A program made the translations under genes and the position numbers. A DNA stretch of 64,000 bases. It comes from Nevskiales bacterium (lineage in GTDB: Bacteria; Pseudomonadota; Gammaproteobacteria; Steroidobacterales; GCA-2729495). Position 1 is the stretch's first letter, and every line of letters begins with the position of its first letter. Below, in pieces: positions 7,092-17,277 of this stretch. The notes beneath the pieces were generated by a model that ran no database searches, was not told the origin of the DNA, and saw nothing but the letters and a program-made list of their open reading frames with translations. The stretch covers positions 1 through 64,000 of the forward strand of contig WYBE01000042.1 of assembly GCA_011526045.1 (NCBI GenBank), read 5' to 3'.

Positions 7092-8744
7092 ATGACTGCC
7101 GGATCCACGCGCCTCCCCGCCGCCGAGCTCGCCAGGCGCCTCAAGGATTGCCTGGGCGACAGCTGCGTCCTCACCGGCGACACGGAGCGCGAACTCTATT
7201 CCGGCGACCTCTACACCCAGGGCAGGCTGGCGGCCGCGGTCATCCGGCCGACCGACAGCGCCACGCTGGCCAGCGCGGTACGACTGGCCTCGGCCGCCGG
7301 CTACGCGCTGGTCCCGCGCGGTGGCGGCCTGTCCTATACCGAGGGCGTGTGTCCGCCGTCGGAGTCGTCGGTGGTCATCGACACTACGGATCTCGGCGGG
7401 CTCGTGGATTTCGATCCGGGCAACATGTATGTGACGGTCGGCGCCGGCACGACCTGGGAAACGATCCACGACGCGCTCGCGCCGCATGGCCTGCGCCTGC
7501 CCTTTTTCGGCACCTTCTCCGGGCGCCGGGCCACGGTCGGCGGCGGGCTGTCCAACGGCGCCGTGTTCCTCGGCACCGCGCGTTACGGCGGGGCCACCGA
7601 GAATGTCATCGGCCTCGAAGTCGTCACGGCCGATGGCCGGGTGCTCCGTACCGGAAACGCCGGATTCCAGCACGGCAAGCCCTTCTACCGGACCCATGGG
7701 CCGGACCTGACCGGTTTGTTCCTGCACGATGGCGGCGCGCTCGGTATCAAGACCGAAGCCACGTTCCGCCTGATCGAGATGCCCCGGCACAACCGGTATC
7801 TGTCACAGGCGTTTCCGGATGCGGCGGCGGCAGCCCGTGCACTGTCGGCGATCGCCCGTTCCGGCGCGGCGGAAGAAGCCTACGTGTTCGATCCGCAAAG
7901 CACGGCCAGGAACATGGCCGGCGGCACGTTGCAGGGCGATCTCAAGCGGCTCGGCAGCATCGTCACGGGCCAGGAGAACCTGCTGGCGGGGCTCAGGGCC
8001 GGTGCCAGGGTCATCGCGGGCGGCAAGCGCGTCGTGCCGGCGGGTGCGTGGTCGCTGCACCTGGTTTGTGCCGGTCGCGCGGCTGCTGCGGCTGATGCCG
8101 ACTTGAGGCTATGCCGTCGGCTGCTCGCAACGACAGGTGGCACGGAGATTCCGGCGTCCATCCCGCTGGCGGTGCGCGCCGCGCCCTTCGACAGCCTCAA
8201 TGGTGTCCTGGGGCCGCGGGGCGAACGCTGGGCCGCGATAAATGCCAAGGTGCCGCACGGCGATGCGACGGACTTGATCGATGCCCATGACCAGTTGATC
8301 GAGCGGCATCGTGCCGGATTGCAGGACGCCGGCGTGGAAGTGTCCATCCTGCTGTCGGCGATGCAGACCCACGTGTTCAGCTTTGAATCGGTGTTCCACT
8401 GGCCCGACAGCTGGCTGCCGATGCATCGGGCGGTGCCGGACCCCGCGCACCTCGGCCGGCTGGTGGAATCGGCGCCAAACCCGGCGGCACGGGAACTGGT
8501 TGCTCGGTTGCGGGCCGAGCTGCTGGCCCTCTTCGACCAGGCCGGCGCGGCATCGAACCAGCTGGGGCGCACCTACGGCTATTTCGGGAAGATGGCGCCG
8601 GAAACCAGGGCGCTGCTGGTGGCGCTCAAGGCCGAACTTGATCCACAGGGCCTGATGAACCCCGGCGTCCTTGGCCTGCCGGTCGGCAACACCGCGCCGG
8701 ATCTTGCCGCCACCTCGCACTCCCTCGGCAGGGCACCGCGATAG
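7092..8744 (+). CDS. FAD-binding oxidoreductase, GlcD/FAD-linked oxidase type
   Basis: 550 aa. An N-terminal PCMH-type FAD domain spans about residues 40-215: ALVPRGGGLSYTEG binds the pyrophosphate, with FGTFSGRRATVGGGLSNGA and GALGIKTEATFRLI further on. A C-terminal FAD-oxidase domain ends in FGKMAPETRALLVALKAELD and PQGLMNPGVLG, the family's usual ending. Such enzymes oxidise 2-hydroxy acids, aldonolactones or similar substrates and pass electrons to a cytochrome or quinone. The substrate cannot be told, and there is no FeS partner gene beside it. The ribosome-binding site is weak. It stands alone between a dead IS and an opposing TPR gene. Confidence 0.75.
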   Translation: MTAGSTRLPAAELARRLKDCLGDSCVLTGDTERELYSGDLYTQGRLAAAVIRPTDSATLASAVRLASAAGYALVPRGGGLSYTEGVCPPSESSVVIDTTDLGGLVDFDPGNMYVTVGAGTTWETIHDALAPHGLRLPFFGTFSGRRATVGGGLSNGAVFLGTARYGGATENVIGLEVVTADGRVLRTGNAGFQHGKPFYRTHGPDLTGLFLHDGGALGIKTEATFRLIEMPRHNRYLSQAFPDAAAAARALSAIARSGAAEEAYVFDPQSTARNMAGGTLQGDLKRLGSIVTGQENLLAGLRAGARVIAGGKRVVPAGAWSLHLVCAGRAAAAADADLRLCRRLLATTGGTEIPASIPLAVRAAPFDSLNGVLGPRGERWAAINAKVPHGDATDLIDAHDQLIERHRAGLQDAGVEVSILLSAMQTHVFSFESVFHWPDSWLPMHRAVPDPAHLGRLVESAPNPAARELVARLRAELLALFDQAGAASNQLGRTYGYFGKMAPETRALLVALKAELDPQGLMNPGVLGLPVGNTAPDLAATSHSLGRAPR

Positions 8745-8896
8745 CCATGCCGGTCCACGCGATCCTCGTGCTCCACATCATCGTCGTGGGCCACTGGCTC
8801 GACCGGGGCTCGCTGGAGGCACCCGCAGGCGAGCAGCGGCAGGGGGCGAGCAGTGTGCCGGCGGACGACACCCCGGCTCACGGTCCCCGCGGGCCA

Positions 8897-10657
8897 TCAG
8901 GCAGGTGCTGGCAAACCGAGCCTCACCAGCAGAGCCCGGTAGTGCGGGTCTGACTTCAGCAAGCCGAAGTGCCGGCTGGTGAGAATCTCGGTCAGGCCGC
9001 CATCTCGCTGTTTGAACGCGCGCTCGAGCCATGTGAGCGCCGCCTCGCGCTCCCCGCGGAAGGCGTAGATCTCGCCGATCTGGTAGGCGGCGACCGTGCC
9101 GTAGCCGGCTACGAGGGCATTCAGGGCCGCGTCGGCTTCTGTCCGCCGGCCGCGTGCGAACCCGATCAGTGCCTCGCCATAGAGTTTCCAGAGCGGATCG
9201 CTCTCGTGCGCGATGACGCTGGCGGCATCATCCATCTTGCCCTGCGCGAGCAGCGTTTCTGCGAGCATGACGTACAGACCCCCACCCGAAGGCATCATCT
9301 CGATGACGTGCCGGGCGAGTGCTTCGGCGTCCCGGTTCTGGCCGAGCACCAGATAGACGCGGGCGAGGTTGTAGCGAAGTCCGGCCCGCAGCGGGTCGAG
9401 TTCGATGGCCTGCCGGTAGCGTGCGATGGAGCGCTCGAAGCGTCCCATCGTCTGGTCCTGCAGCGCGGCCTTCATCAGGATGTCCGGGTTACGTGGCGCC
9501 AGCTGAACTGCACGATCGAGGCTCGCGTCGGCCGCCGGCCAATTCCAGTCGTAGACCGCCTGGATGTAGCCGATCGCCGCATGCGCATGGGCGAGCGCCG
9601 GATCGAGTGCAAGCGCGCGCTCCGCCGCCGCGCGGCCGAGGCGATAGCCCTCGTCGAGCGGCATCTGCACGGTATATGAGGCCCGCGATGTATAGGTCTC
9701 CGAGAGCCCGACCCACGCCAGTGCATCGCGCGGATCGAGTTCGACTGCTGCCTGGAAATGCGCGAGCGCGAGGTCGAGCGCGTCGCGGGTGCGCAACTCG
9801 AGCTGGAAACGGCCCTGCAGGTAGCGATTGTAGGCCTCGATGTCGCGCCGCGCGGGCGCAGCGGCCGGGTTGGAGACGGTGAGGCGTACTTTGAGCGCAC
9901 CGGCCACCGCGGCCGCAATCTCGTCCTGCAAAACAAAAATGTCGTCGACATTCCGGTCGTAGATCTCAGACCAGAGTTGCGAGCCGTCAGCGGCGCGAAT
10001 GAGCTGCGCCGTGATGCGCAGGTGCTTGCCCGCCTTGCGCACACTGCCCTCGAGGAGATGGGCCACACCGAGCGACTCCCCGATCGCGCGCAAATCCTCG
10101 TGCCGGCCCTTGTACTGGAACGACGAGGTCCGGCCGATGACGCGCAGATCCTCGATACGCGCCAGCGCGGTCATCAACTCCTCCGAGAGCCCGTCCGCAA
10201 AGTACTCCTGGTCCCGCGACTGGCTCATGTCCATGAATGGCAGCACGGCGATGGAGCGCGCATCCCCGGTGACCACGGCCGGCATTGGCGCAACCGGCTC
10301 CGGCGCCGCGTGCTCCGGCATCAGCCGGTCGACGGCGATGGTGACGATGGCGACGGTGGCGAGTAACCCGATGGCGATATCGAGCTTGCGGCGGGTCGTA
10401 GCGGCTGCTGCTTCACCGCCCGGCGGCCGTTCGACCTTCCTGAAGCCCTCAGGCGTGATTTCATAGATCCACGACAGGACAAGAACCACCGGAAATCCAA
10501 GTACGAGCAGCGTCAGCACGAGCTTGCCGGCCCATGGCGGTACGTCCAGTATGCCGAACAGCACACTCGCGGCCCGGAGAGTGGCCCATGACGCGGCGAT
10601 ATAAAGAACCGCGATGCGCACGACGTTTCGGCGCTTCAGCTCGGCGAACAAGGACAC
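8897..10657 (-). CDS. Membrane-anchored TolB/FlgO-like and TPR-repeat protein
   Basis: 586 aa. GTG at 10655-10657 is chosen because GAGGGAGGG lies just upstream and homologues begin SLFAELKRRNVVR. Two hydrophobic segments (about 13-60) and a third (about 90-107) anchor it in the inner membrane. Residues about 135-260 hold a domain with SIAVLPFMDMSQ, YFADGLSEELMTAL and LLEGSVRKAG, the FlgO/TolB-N-like module often fused to adenylate cyclases or winged-helix regulators. Residues about 290-570 are TPR repeats (for example ALDPALAHAHAAIGYIQ and LDPLRAGLRYNLARVYLVLG). No cyclase or DNA-binding domain is present. It is probably a scaffold or signalling protein; function unknown. Confidence 0.75.
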   Translation of the reverse strand: MSLFAELKRRNVVRIAVLYIAASWATLRAASVLFGILDVPPWAGKLVLTLLVLGFPVVLVLSWIYEITPEGFRKVERPPGGEAAAATTRRKLDIAIGLLATVAIVTIAVDRLMPEHAAPEPVAPMPAVVTGDARSIAVLPFMDMSQSRDQEYFADGLSEELMTALARIEDLRVIGRTSSFQYKGRHEDLRAIGESLGVAHLLEGSVRKAGKHLRITAQLIRAADGSQLWSEIYDRNVDDIFVLQDEIAAAVAGALKVRLTVSNPAAAPARRDIEAYNRYLQGRFQLELRTRDALDLALAHFQAAVELDPRDALAWVGLSETYTSRASYTVQMPLDEGYRLGRAAAERALALDPALAHAHAAIGYIQAVYDWNWPAADASLDRAVQLAPRNPDILMKAALQDQTMGRFERSIARYRQAIELDPLRAGLRYNLARVYLVLGQNRDAEALARHVIEMMPSGGGLYVMLAETLLAQGKMDDAASVIAHESDPLWKLYGEALIGFARGRRTEADAALNALVAGYGTVAAYQIGEIYAFRGEREAALTWLERAFKQRDGGLTEILTSRHFGLLKSDPHYRALLVRLGLPAPA

Positions 10658-10747
10658 GCTGATACCCTCCCTCGACGCCGCAGTCGGCCGCGTGCGTACT
10701 CTAGCGCATCGCCTTGCCGCACCGGGATGCCTTCCGGCACGCGAGTC

Positions 10748-10884
10748 ATGGCTGACGAGAGCCGGCGTTTCTACGGGCTGCAGTTCCATCCGGAGGCGAC
10801 CCACATCGACCGCGGGCAGCGCGGATCATCGAGCGCTGTACGCGCGACCTCTGCGGCTATCCGGACGCCTGGCGGCCGGGCAAC
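10748..10884 (+). pseudogene. guaA: Remnant of GMP synthase (end of the glutaminase domain)
   Basis: From 10748 the plus strand reads MADESRRFYGLQFHPEATH, the part of the GuaA glutamine amidotransferase domain around its catalytic His-Pro-Glu. After a frameshift near 10810 it continues RIIERCTRDLCGYPDAW then RPGN. Both ends are missing: there is no catalytic Cys region before it and no PP-loop domain after it. The spacer 10658-11007 holds nothing else that I recognise. Confidence 0.7.
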
Positions 10885-11007
10885 AGCCGCTGGGTGGAAT
10901 GCGTAAGGGGATCGCTGCGGCCGGTAGCGTCCCGGCAAGAAAATCAGGGGGCAACACGCAGTGACCCTCCCGCTCACACAGAACCGAGCGCCCGTGAGCA
11001 GTCCGGG

Positions 11008-12843
11008 TCAGGACTGGCTGGTGGCGGCGGGTGGCTTGCCAGGCTGCAGCGCCACGACGAGGGTTTCCGGCCCGCTGTGCACGCTTGCTGCCGCTCCGAG
11101 TTCACTGACGAATACACCGGCGTTGCCCGGCACGCGCTCGTGCAGCGCCGCGGCGAGTCGCGCCGCCGCGTCCGGCAGCCCCGCGTGCGCCACCGCGAAG
11201 CGGTAGCGCTCGCCGGCGGCGAGCGTCGCGGTCAACCGGGCGAGCAGTGCGGCCACCGGGTCCCGGCCGCGCAGGAACACCCCGCTGACGCCGACCGCGC
11301 CCTGGCCCATGTGGAGCACCGGCCGTACGGGGAGTGCGCGGGTCAGCCAGCGCAGGCTCTCCGGCAGCCGCCCGCCGCGGGCCGCCCAGGCGAGGTCTGC
11401 TACGACGGCAAAGCTGCGCGTCGCTGCGGCGGCGCCCCGCACGGAGTCGAGCAACTCGGCGACGGGCATCCCGGAGCGCGCGCACTCTGCTGCATGCAGG
11501 GCGACCAGCCCCTGGCCGATCGAGGCGTTGCGGCTGTCGATCACCGTGATCCGGTGCGGCGCGCTGCTGCGCCGTGCCGCCGTCTGTGAGGCCTGCCAGG
11601 TGCCGCTGACCTGCCGGTCCAGGCTGATCGCGACGACGTGTTCGTGGTGGCTGACGAGGTATTCGTACACCCGGCGCAGGTCTCCCGGGGCGGGCTGCGA
11701 TGTGCGCGGCTGCACGGGACTCGAATCGAGCTCGCGCAGGAAGTCACCGCTCGTCAGGCTGACCTTGTCGAGAAAGGTGCGGTCCGCGAAATGGATGCGC
11801 AGCGGGATCATGTGGATGCCGAGTTCCTCGCAGAGCTCCTCGGGCAGATCGGCGCCGGAGTCCGTGACCACCGTGATCGCCTGGCCGGCGTGCGATCGCG
11901 TCTGCGCCTGCCTGCGCATGTCGTCGGCCTTTTCGCCGGCGACCGTGCCAAAGCGGCCCGCGGCGGCAAACACCGCTCCCGGGTCGTTGGTATGAATGTG
12001 GATGCGGACCTTGCGGCGGTTGCCCGCGAGCACGAGGCTCGTGCCGAGCGTGCCGAGCTCGTCATGCAGCCGGCGCCGGTCGATCGTCGGGCCGGCGACG
12101 ATGCACTCCGTGCAGAACCGGAACTCGATGGACTGGCCCGTGGCCTCGACGACGATGTGCCCAGGCTCGTCGCGTGCGGCCATGGCGGGTGATGGCAGCT
12201 GCGCTTCGGGCACCGCCCGGCCGAGGGCGCCGGCGACGAATCCCTCCAGGAAGGAGAGAAAACCGCGTGCGCCGGCATCCTCGACCCCGGCGCGCCGCAA
12301 CGCGGGCAGTGTGTTGCGGGTGGTGGCCACCGCCTCGCCGGCCGCGGTGAGCGTGAGTTCGAGTGCCGCGGGGAGGTCGCCCGGCTGCTCGCGGCTTGCC
12401 TGGCTGAGCCGCCCGGCCACCGCCGAGATGACGCTGATGATCGTGCCTTCCTGCGGCGCATCGAGGGCGCCGCGGGCGTAGCGATCCGCATTGGTGAACG
12501 CGTCGGCCAGCGCGGCGAGGTCCAGTTCGCGGCGCTCGCCGACCGCGTCGGCGAGACCTTGCAAGAACTCGGCGAGGATCGCCCCGGAATTGCCGCGGGC
12601 GGCATCGATCGCGGCATCCGCCGCCGTGGCCAGCAGCTCACCGGCGCCCTCGGCCGGTGCGGCGACCAGCGCCTGATCCACGGCGCCGAGCGTCAGCGCC
12701 ATGTTGGTGCCGGTGTCGCCATCGGGCACGGGAAAGACATTGATGCGGTTGAGCAGGTCGGTCTGCCCCAGCATCTGCGCGATGCCTGCGCGCAGCGCCC
12801 GGCGCAACAGTTCCCCGTCCATGCGCGACGTGTGGATGGTCAA
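11008..12843 (-). CDS. Fused DAK2/DegV protein (FakA-FakB-like fatty acid kinase)
   Basis: 611 aa. Residues 1-205 are a DAK2 kinase domain with NRINVFPVPDGDTGTNM (Asp residues binding Mg-ATP) and RGNSGAIL. Residues about 225-310 match the FakA middle domain (RFCTECIV at 242-249; VRIHIHTNDPG). Residues about 322-605 are a complete DegV/FakB domain: ITVVTDSGADLP, TSQPAPGDL (381-389) and ARGGRLP. In Gram-positive bacteria FakA phosphorylates a fatty acid held by separate FakB; here kinase and carrier are one chain and the DegV domain replaces the usual C-terminal FakA domain. Fatty acid phosphorylation is inferred from the family. It overlaps gspB by 4 bp. Confidence 0.8.
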   Translation of the reverse strand: MTIHTSRMDGELLRRALRAGIAQMLGQTDLLNRINVFPVPDGDTGTNMALTLGAVDQALVAAPAEGAGELLATAADAAIDAARGNSGAILAEFLQGLADAVGERRELDLAALADAFTNADRYARGALDAPQEGTIISVISAVAGRLSQASREQPGDLPAALELTLTAAGEAVATTRNTLPALRRAGVEDAGARGFLSFLEGFVAGALGRAVPEAQLPSPAMAARDEPGHIVVEATGQSIEFRFCTECIVAGPTIDRRRLHDELGTLGTSLVLAGNRRKVRIHIHTNDPGAVFAAAGRFGTVAGEKADDMRRQAQTRSHAGQAITVVTDSGADLPEELCEELGIHMIPLRIHFADRTFLDKVSLTSGDFLRELDSSPVQPRTSQPAPGDLRRVYEYLVSHHEHVVAISLDRQVSGTWQASQTAARRSSAPHRITVIDSRNASIGQGLVALHAAECARSGMPVAELLDSVRGAAAATRSFAVVADLAWAARGGRLPESLRWLTRALPVRPVLHMGQGAVGVSGVFLRGRDPVAALLARLTATLAAGERYRFAVAHAGLPDAAARLAAALHERVPGNAGVFVSELGAAASVHSGPETLVVALQPGKPPAATSQS

Positions 12844-13514
12844 TCCCGCGTCAGCAGGAAACGCTGGCCATTCTCGCTCAGCACCACGCCCTCGGGAGTG
12901 ATCTCCTCGACCTGCGGCCCTTCGGCGAGTTGTGCACCCTCGGTGTACTTGCGCATGTTGACGAATACGAAGCGCTCGGCGGGCGTGTCGCTGAAGACAT
13001 GAATGTCGAGGTGCAGGGGTCGGGTCGGCACAGCGCCGCTGGCCATGAGCTGCCCGGCAGTCGGCAGGGCGTCGGTGACCGTGCCGGGCTGCGGGGCGGA
13101 AGGTTCCGTAACCGGCGCAACGGCCGGGTCGGGCACGGCCTGGCTTGCGTCCGTCCGGGGCGGGGTTGCCGCCAGCGGTTCATCGGGCTCCAGCGCTGGC
13201 ATGTCGGCCATGGCCTCGTAATCGGCATCGGCCTGGGCTCGGGGCCTGGATTCAGCAGGAGCGGGCGCTGCGATTCGCGGTGAGCCGGGTGCTGTGGCAG
13301 CGATCGTCGGGGGCGGCGCAGGCGGCGGGCGGTCACTGCGCAGCCAGACGAAGGCCAGCAACAGCAGGTTTGCCGTGAGCACGACGACCAGCAGCGGCAG
13401 CCAGATCGCGCGCCGCCGCGCGGGCGGGCGCAGGCCCGCATCGGCGAGACCCGGGCCGGACTGGCGCTGCCGCTCGGTCTCGCTCTTGCGCAGGGCATCG
13501 AGGATGAACGACAT
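12840..13514 (-). CDS. gspB: General secretion pathway protein B
   Basis: 224 aa. Begins MSFILDALRKSETERQRQ, the conserved cytoplasmic start of GspB/ExeB. A single membrane segment lies at about residues 36-58 (IWLPLLVVVLTANLLLLAFV), followed by a long Pro/Ala-rich periplasmic linker (60-165). The compact C-terminal domain runs from LHLDIHVFSDTPAERFVFVN through VEEITPEGVVLSENGQRFLL. It works with GspA to insert the type II secretin through peptidoglycan. The gene follows gspA by 15 bp and overlaps the DAK2/DegV gene. The main gsp operon is not in this window. Confidence 0.85.
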   Translation of the reverse strand: MSFILDALRKSETERQRQSGPGLADAGLRPPARRRAIWLPLLVVVLTANLLLLAFVWLRSDRPPPAPPPTIAATAPGSPRIAAPAPAESRPRAQADADYEAMADMPALEPDEPLAATPPRTDASQAVPDPAVAPVTEPSAPQPGTVTDALPTAGQLMASGAVPTRPLHLDIHVFSDTPAERFVFVNMRKYTEGAQLAEGPQVEEITPEGVVLSENGQRFLLTRD

Positions 13515-13529
13515 GCAGCCGTGCTCCGG

Positions 13530-15164
13530 TTAATTGGCCCACGCCAGTCGCGGCGTGTCGGCCAGGCCGAGGTCGGCGATGATGGCAATCTGCGTCTGCT
13601 GGCTGACGAGTCCGTCGGCCGTCAGTTGCCGTTCGCGCTGGTATTGACGCACCCGTGCCTCGAGCGGGCCGTCGTAGACGTCGGATTGCATCGGGGCGAT
13701 CGGTTCGCCCTGAATGGTCGCCAGGCTGGCGCGCAGCCAGCGGATGTCGGGATCGCGCATGCCCGGCACGAATGCCTTGACCTCCGTCGTCTGCGGGCGC
13801 CACAGCAGCAGGTATTCGCCCTGCCAGAAATCGGCGATCTCGCCGACTGCGACGCGATGCTCGCGCCCGTCCATCACCAGCACCGCAATGCCGTCGCGCA
13901 GGCCGGTCAACACCGCCTGCCGCTCGGCACCGCTGCGGCTTCGCAGCGTGAGTATCACCGGCGTATTGAGGGTGCGCACTTCGTCGAGGCCACCCCGCTG
14001 CAGCAGGCAGCGAAGGCCGGTGGCCTCCGCCTGTTCGCAGGCGTATTCGGGCCCGCTGGCATAACGGGCTCCCCACAGGCCGAACAGGGTGGCGAAGGCC
14101 TGGTCGGCATCCTGCCCTGACCATGGATCCTCGAGCAGGTCCCCGAGGTTTTCGAGTTGCCGGTTGCGCTCGATGCTGCCGGAGGCCTGTGCGGCGGCCG
14201 ATGCGACGGCGTCTGCTGTCGCGGCAGGCGGTGGCCGCGTCGCCGTGCTGGCCCACCACGCAATCGCCGCGAGCACCGCGACGCCGGCGCATGCGGGTAG
14301 TGCGCGGGGCAACCAGCGGTTCCACGACGCCATGACGCCGACCGGCCGGTCGTAAACCTCCGCGGCAGCCCGGCGCACGATATCCCGGGTTACCTGGTTC
14401 GACTCGGCGGTGAAGGCGCCGAGCAGGGCGCGGTCGGCGATGACGTTGATCATGCGCGGAATGCCGCGGCCGAGGCGGTAGATCTCGCGCCGCGAGCCAT
14501 CGGCAAAGATCCGCCCGACACCGCCCGCGACCCGCACCCGGTGGTCGATGTAGGCCTCGGTCTCGTCGCGCGACAGCGGCTTGAGGTGATAGCGGCCCGT
14601 GATGCGTTGCGCGAGCTGCCGCATGTCGTTGCGCGCCAGCAGTTCGCGCAGTTCCGGCTGCCCGATCAGGATGATCTGCAGCAGCTTCTGCTTGGTCGTC
14701 TCGAGGTTGGTGAGCAGGCGCACCTGCTCGAGCACGTCCGGCTGCAGGTTCTGCGCCTCGTCGACGATCAGGATAGTGCGCCGGCCGCGGCTGTGATTCT
14801 CGAGCAGGAAACGGTTCAGCGCGTCGGTCAGCGCCTTGACGCTGCCGCGCGCGTCCGGGAGCGGGACGTGCAGTTCCTCGCAGATGGCGCTGAGGAACTC
14901 GATGCGGGACAGCTGCGGGTTGAGGATCAGCGCGACGTCAGCGGTATCGGGCAGTTGCTGCAGCAGACTCCGCACCAGCGTGGTCTTGCCGGTGCCGACC
15001 TCGCCGGTCAGCTGGATGAAGCCGCCGCTCTCGCGCACGCCATAGAGAAGATGGGCAAGCGCCTCCGCATGCCGCTCGCTCATGAAGAGGTAACGCGGAT
15101 CCGGCGTGATCGAGAAGGGCTTCTCGTGCAGCCCGAAAAAGCTTGTGTACATGGCCGAGCCCAT
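13530..15164 (-). CDS. gspA: General secretion pathway ATPase GspA/ExeA
   Basis: 544 aa. Starts with YTSFFGLHEKPFSITPDPRY, the signature of the ExeA family. Walker A is GEVGTGKTT (residues 54-62); Walker B is TILIVDEAQN near 130. A membrane segment follows at about 280-300 (ALPACAGVAVLAAIAWW). The periplasmic part ends with a peptidoglycan-binding domain of the PG_binding_1 type (VYDGPLEARVRQYQRERQLT, then ADGLVSQQTQIAI). ATP hydrolysis in the cytoplasm is coupled to peptidoglycan contact to help assemble the type II secretin. A GGAG site supports ATG 15164; ATG 15152 is also possible. Confidence 0.85.
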   Translation of the reverse strand: MGSAMYTSFFGLHEKPFSITPDPRYLFMSERHAEALAHLLYGVRESGGFIQLTGEVGTGKTTLVRSLLQQLPDTADVALILNPQLSRIEFLSAICEELHVPLPDARGSVKALTDALNRFLLENHSRGRRTILIVDEAQNLQPDVLEQVRLLTNLETTKQKLLQIILIGQPELRELLARNDMRQLAQRITGRYHLKPLSRDETEAYIDHRVRVAGGVGRIFADGSRREIYRLGRGIPRMINVIADRALLGAFTAESNQVTRDIVRRAAAEVYDRPVGVMASWNRWLPRALPACAGVAVLAAIAWWASTATRPPPAATADAVASAAAQASGSIERNRQLENLGDLLEDPWSGQDADQAFATLFGLWGARYASGPEYACEQAEATGLRCLLQRGGLDEVRTLNTPVILTLRSRSGAERQAVLTGLRDGIAVLVMDGREHRVAVGEIADFWQGEYLLLWRPQTTEVKAFVPGMRDPDIRWLRASLATIQGEPIAPMQSDVYDGPLEARVRQYQRERQLTADGLVSQQTQIAIIADLGLADTPRLAWAN

Positions 15165-15308
15165 CGACTGCGTCTCCGTGCGGCGGTTCGTTGTGGCCGG
15201 CCGGAGACGCCCCGCAAAACGGACCCATTCTAGTGCGGAAATGCGCGCGCAACGGCGCCGAAACGGTACCAGGGCGCACTTTTCTCCGGAAGCAGGTGGA
15301 TTTCGCGG

Positions 15309-16220
15309 CTACTCGCCGCGCAGCATGATGTGCCGGGCCATCCAGCGCAGGCCCTCGGCCTCGTCGCCGAGATCATCGATCGCGTTCATCGCCGACACGA
15401 GCAGTTCGGTTGCCCGTTCGTTGGCCTGCTGCAATCCGAACAACGCCGGGTAGGTGGCCTTGCCCTTGAGCTCGTCGGAGCCACCGGCGTGATCGGCCGC
15501 GGTGTAGTCGAGGATGTCGTCGCGAATCTGGTAGGCGACGCCGAGCGCATCGGAAAACCGTTCGAGGCGGTGGATCCGCTCGATGCCGGTCCCGGGGGCG
15601 CAATGGGCGGCCGCCAGCACGCTGGCGCGAAGCAGGCGTCCGGTTTTCAGCCGGAACATGTGTTCCACCTCGGCGGTATCGAGCCGTTGCTGCTCGGCCA
15701 TCAGGTCGAGCGCCTGGCCGCCGGCAATGCCGTTGGGACCACAGCCCTCGGCCAGCAGACCGACGAGACGGATCTGCCGTTCAGGCTGGTCCGCCAGGGC
15801 GGTGGCCGTAACGAGCACCTCGAAGGCGAGTGGCTGCAGCGCGTCTGCGGCGAGGATCGCGGTGGCCTCGTCGAACGCGCGGTGGGTGGCCGGCCTGCCG
15901 CGTCGCAGGTCGTCGTCGTCCATGGCTGGCAGGTCGTCGTGGATGAGCGAGAACGCGTGCATCAGCTCGATTGCCACCGCCGGCGGGTCGAGCCGGTCGA
16001 CATCGACTTGCAGCGCCTCGCCGGTCGCGTACACGAGCAGGGGCCGCAGGCGCTTGCCACCGCCGAGCACGGCGTAGCGCATCGCCTGGTGCAGGCGCTG
16101 CGGCGGTCGCACCGGCTGCGGGAGCGCGCGCTCGAGGGCAGCCTCGATACGCGCCTGGTAGGCATTGATCCGGTCTGCGAAAGCCAGAGGAGTGATTCCG
16201 GGGTTGCGACGCCGGGTCAC
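15309..16220 (-). CDS. ispA: Farnesyl diphosphate synthase (polyprenyl synthetase)
   Basis: 303 aa with the GTG start at 16218-16220; no ATG is available near the conserved N terminus. Motifs: GGGKRLRP (53-60), first Asp-rich motif HDDLPAMDDDDLRRG (94-108), KTGRLLRAS, second Asp-rich motif QIRDDILD (231-238), and KGKATYP. Length and motifs fit short-chain (C15) trans-prenyltransferases that condense isopentenyl diphosphate with dimethylallyl or geranyl diphosphate. It is divergent from mvaD, so precursor supply and use sit back to back. No dxs gene follows it, unlike the E. coli arrangement. Confidence 0.85.
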   Translation of the reverse strand: MTRRRNPGITPLAFADRINAYQARIEAALERALPQPVRPPQRLHQAMRYAVLGGGKRLRPLLVYATGEALQVDVDRLDPPAVAIELMHAFSLIHDDLPAMDDDDLRRGRPATHRAFDEATAILAADALQPLAFEVLVTATALADQPERQIRLVGLLAEGCGPNGIAGGQALDLMAEQQRLDTAEVEHMFRLKTGRLLRASVLAAAHCAPGTGIERIHRLERFSDALGVAYQIRDDILDYTAADHAGGSDELKGKATYPALFGLQQANERATELLVSAMNAIDDLGDEAEGLRWMARHIMLRGE

Positions 16221-16253
16221 AGGATAGACCGGCGGTGCGTGCGGCGGGAGCCC

Positions 16254-16259
16254 TATAAT
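16254..16259 (+). promoter_or_regulatory. -10 box of the mvaD operon
   Basis: A perfect TATAAT lies 50 bp before the mvaD ATG in otherwise GC-rich DNA. There is no good -35 at 16-18 bp, so an activator or extended contacts may help. The start of the divergent ispA gene is 34 bp away, so the promoters could influence each other. Confidence 0.45.
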
Positions 16260-16308
16260 CGCCGGCAGGGAGCGCCGGACCAGTCTCGGCCCGCCAGACG
16301 CTTTATCT

Positions 16309-17269
<961 letters not shown>

Positions 17270-17277
<8 letters not shown>

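Noticed and set aside
8747..8953. 68-codon ORF right after the flavoprotein gene
   Set aside because: A short hydrophobic start (ILVLHIIVVGHWL) and good position, but no ribosome-binding site, low-complexity remainder, and it overlaps the end of the opposing TPR gene.
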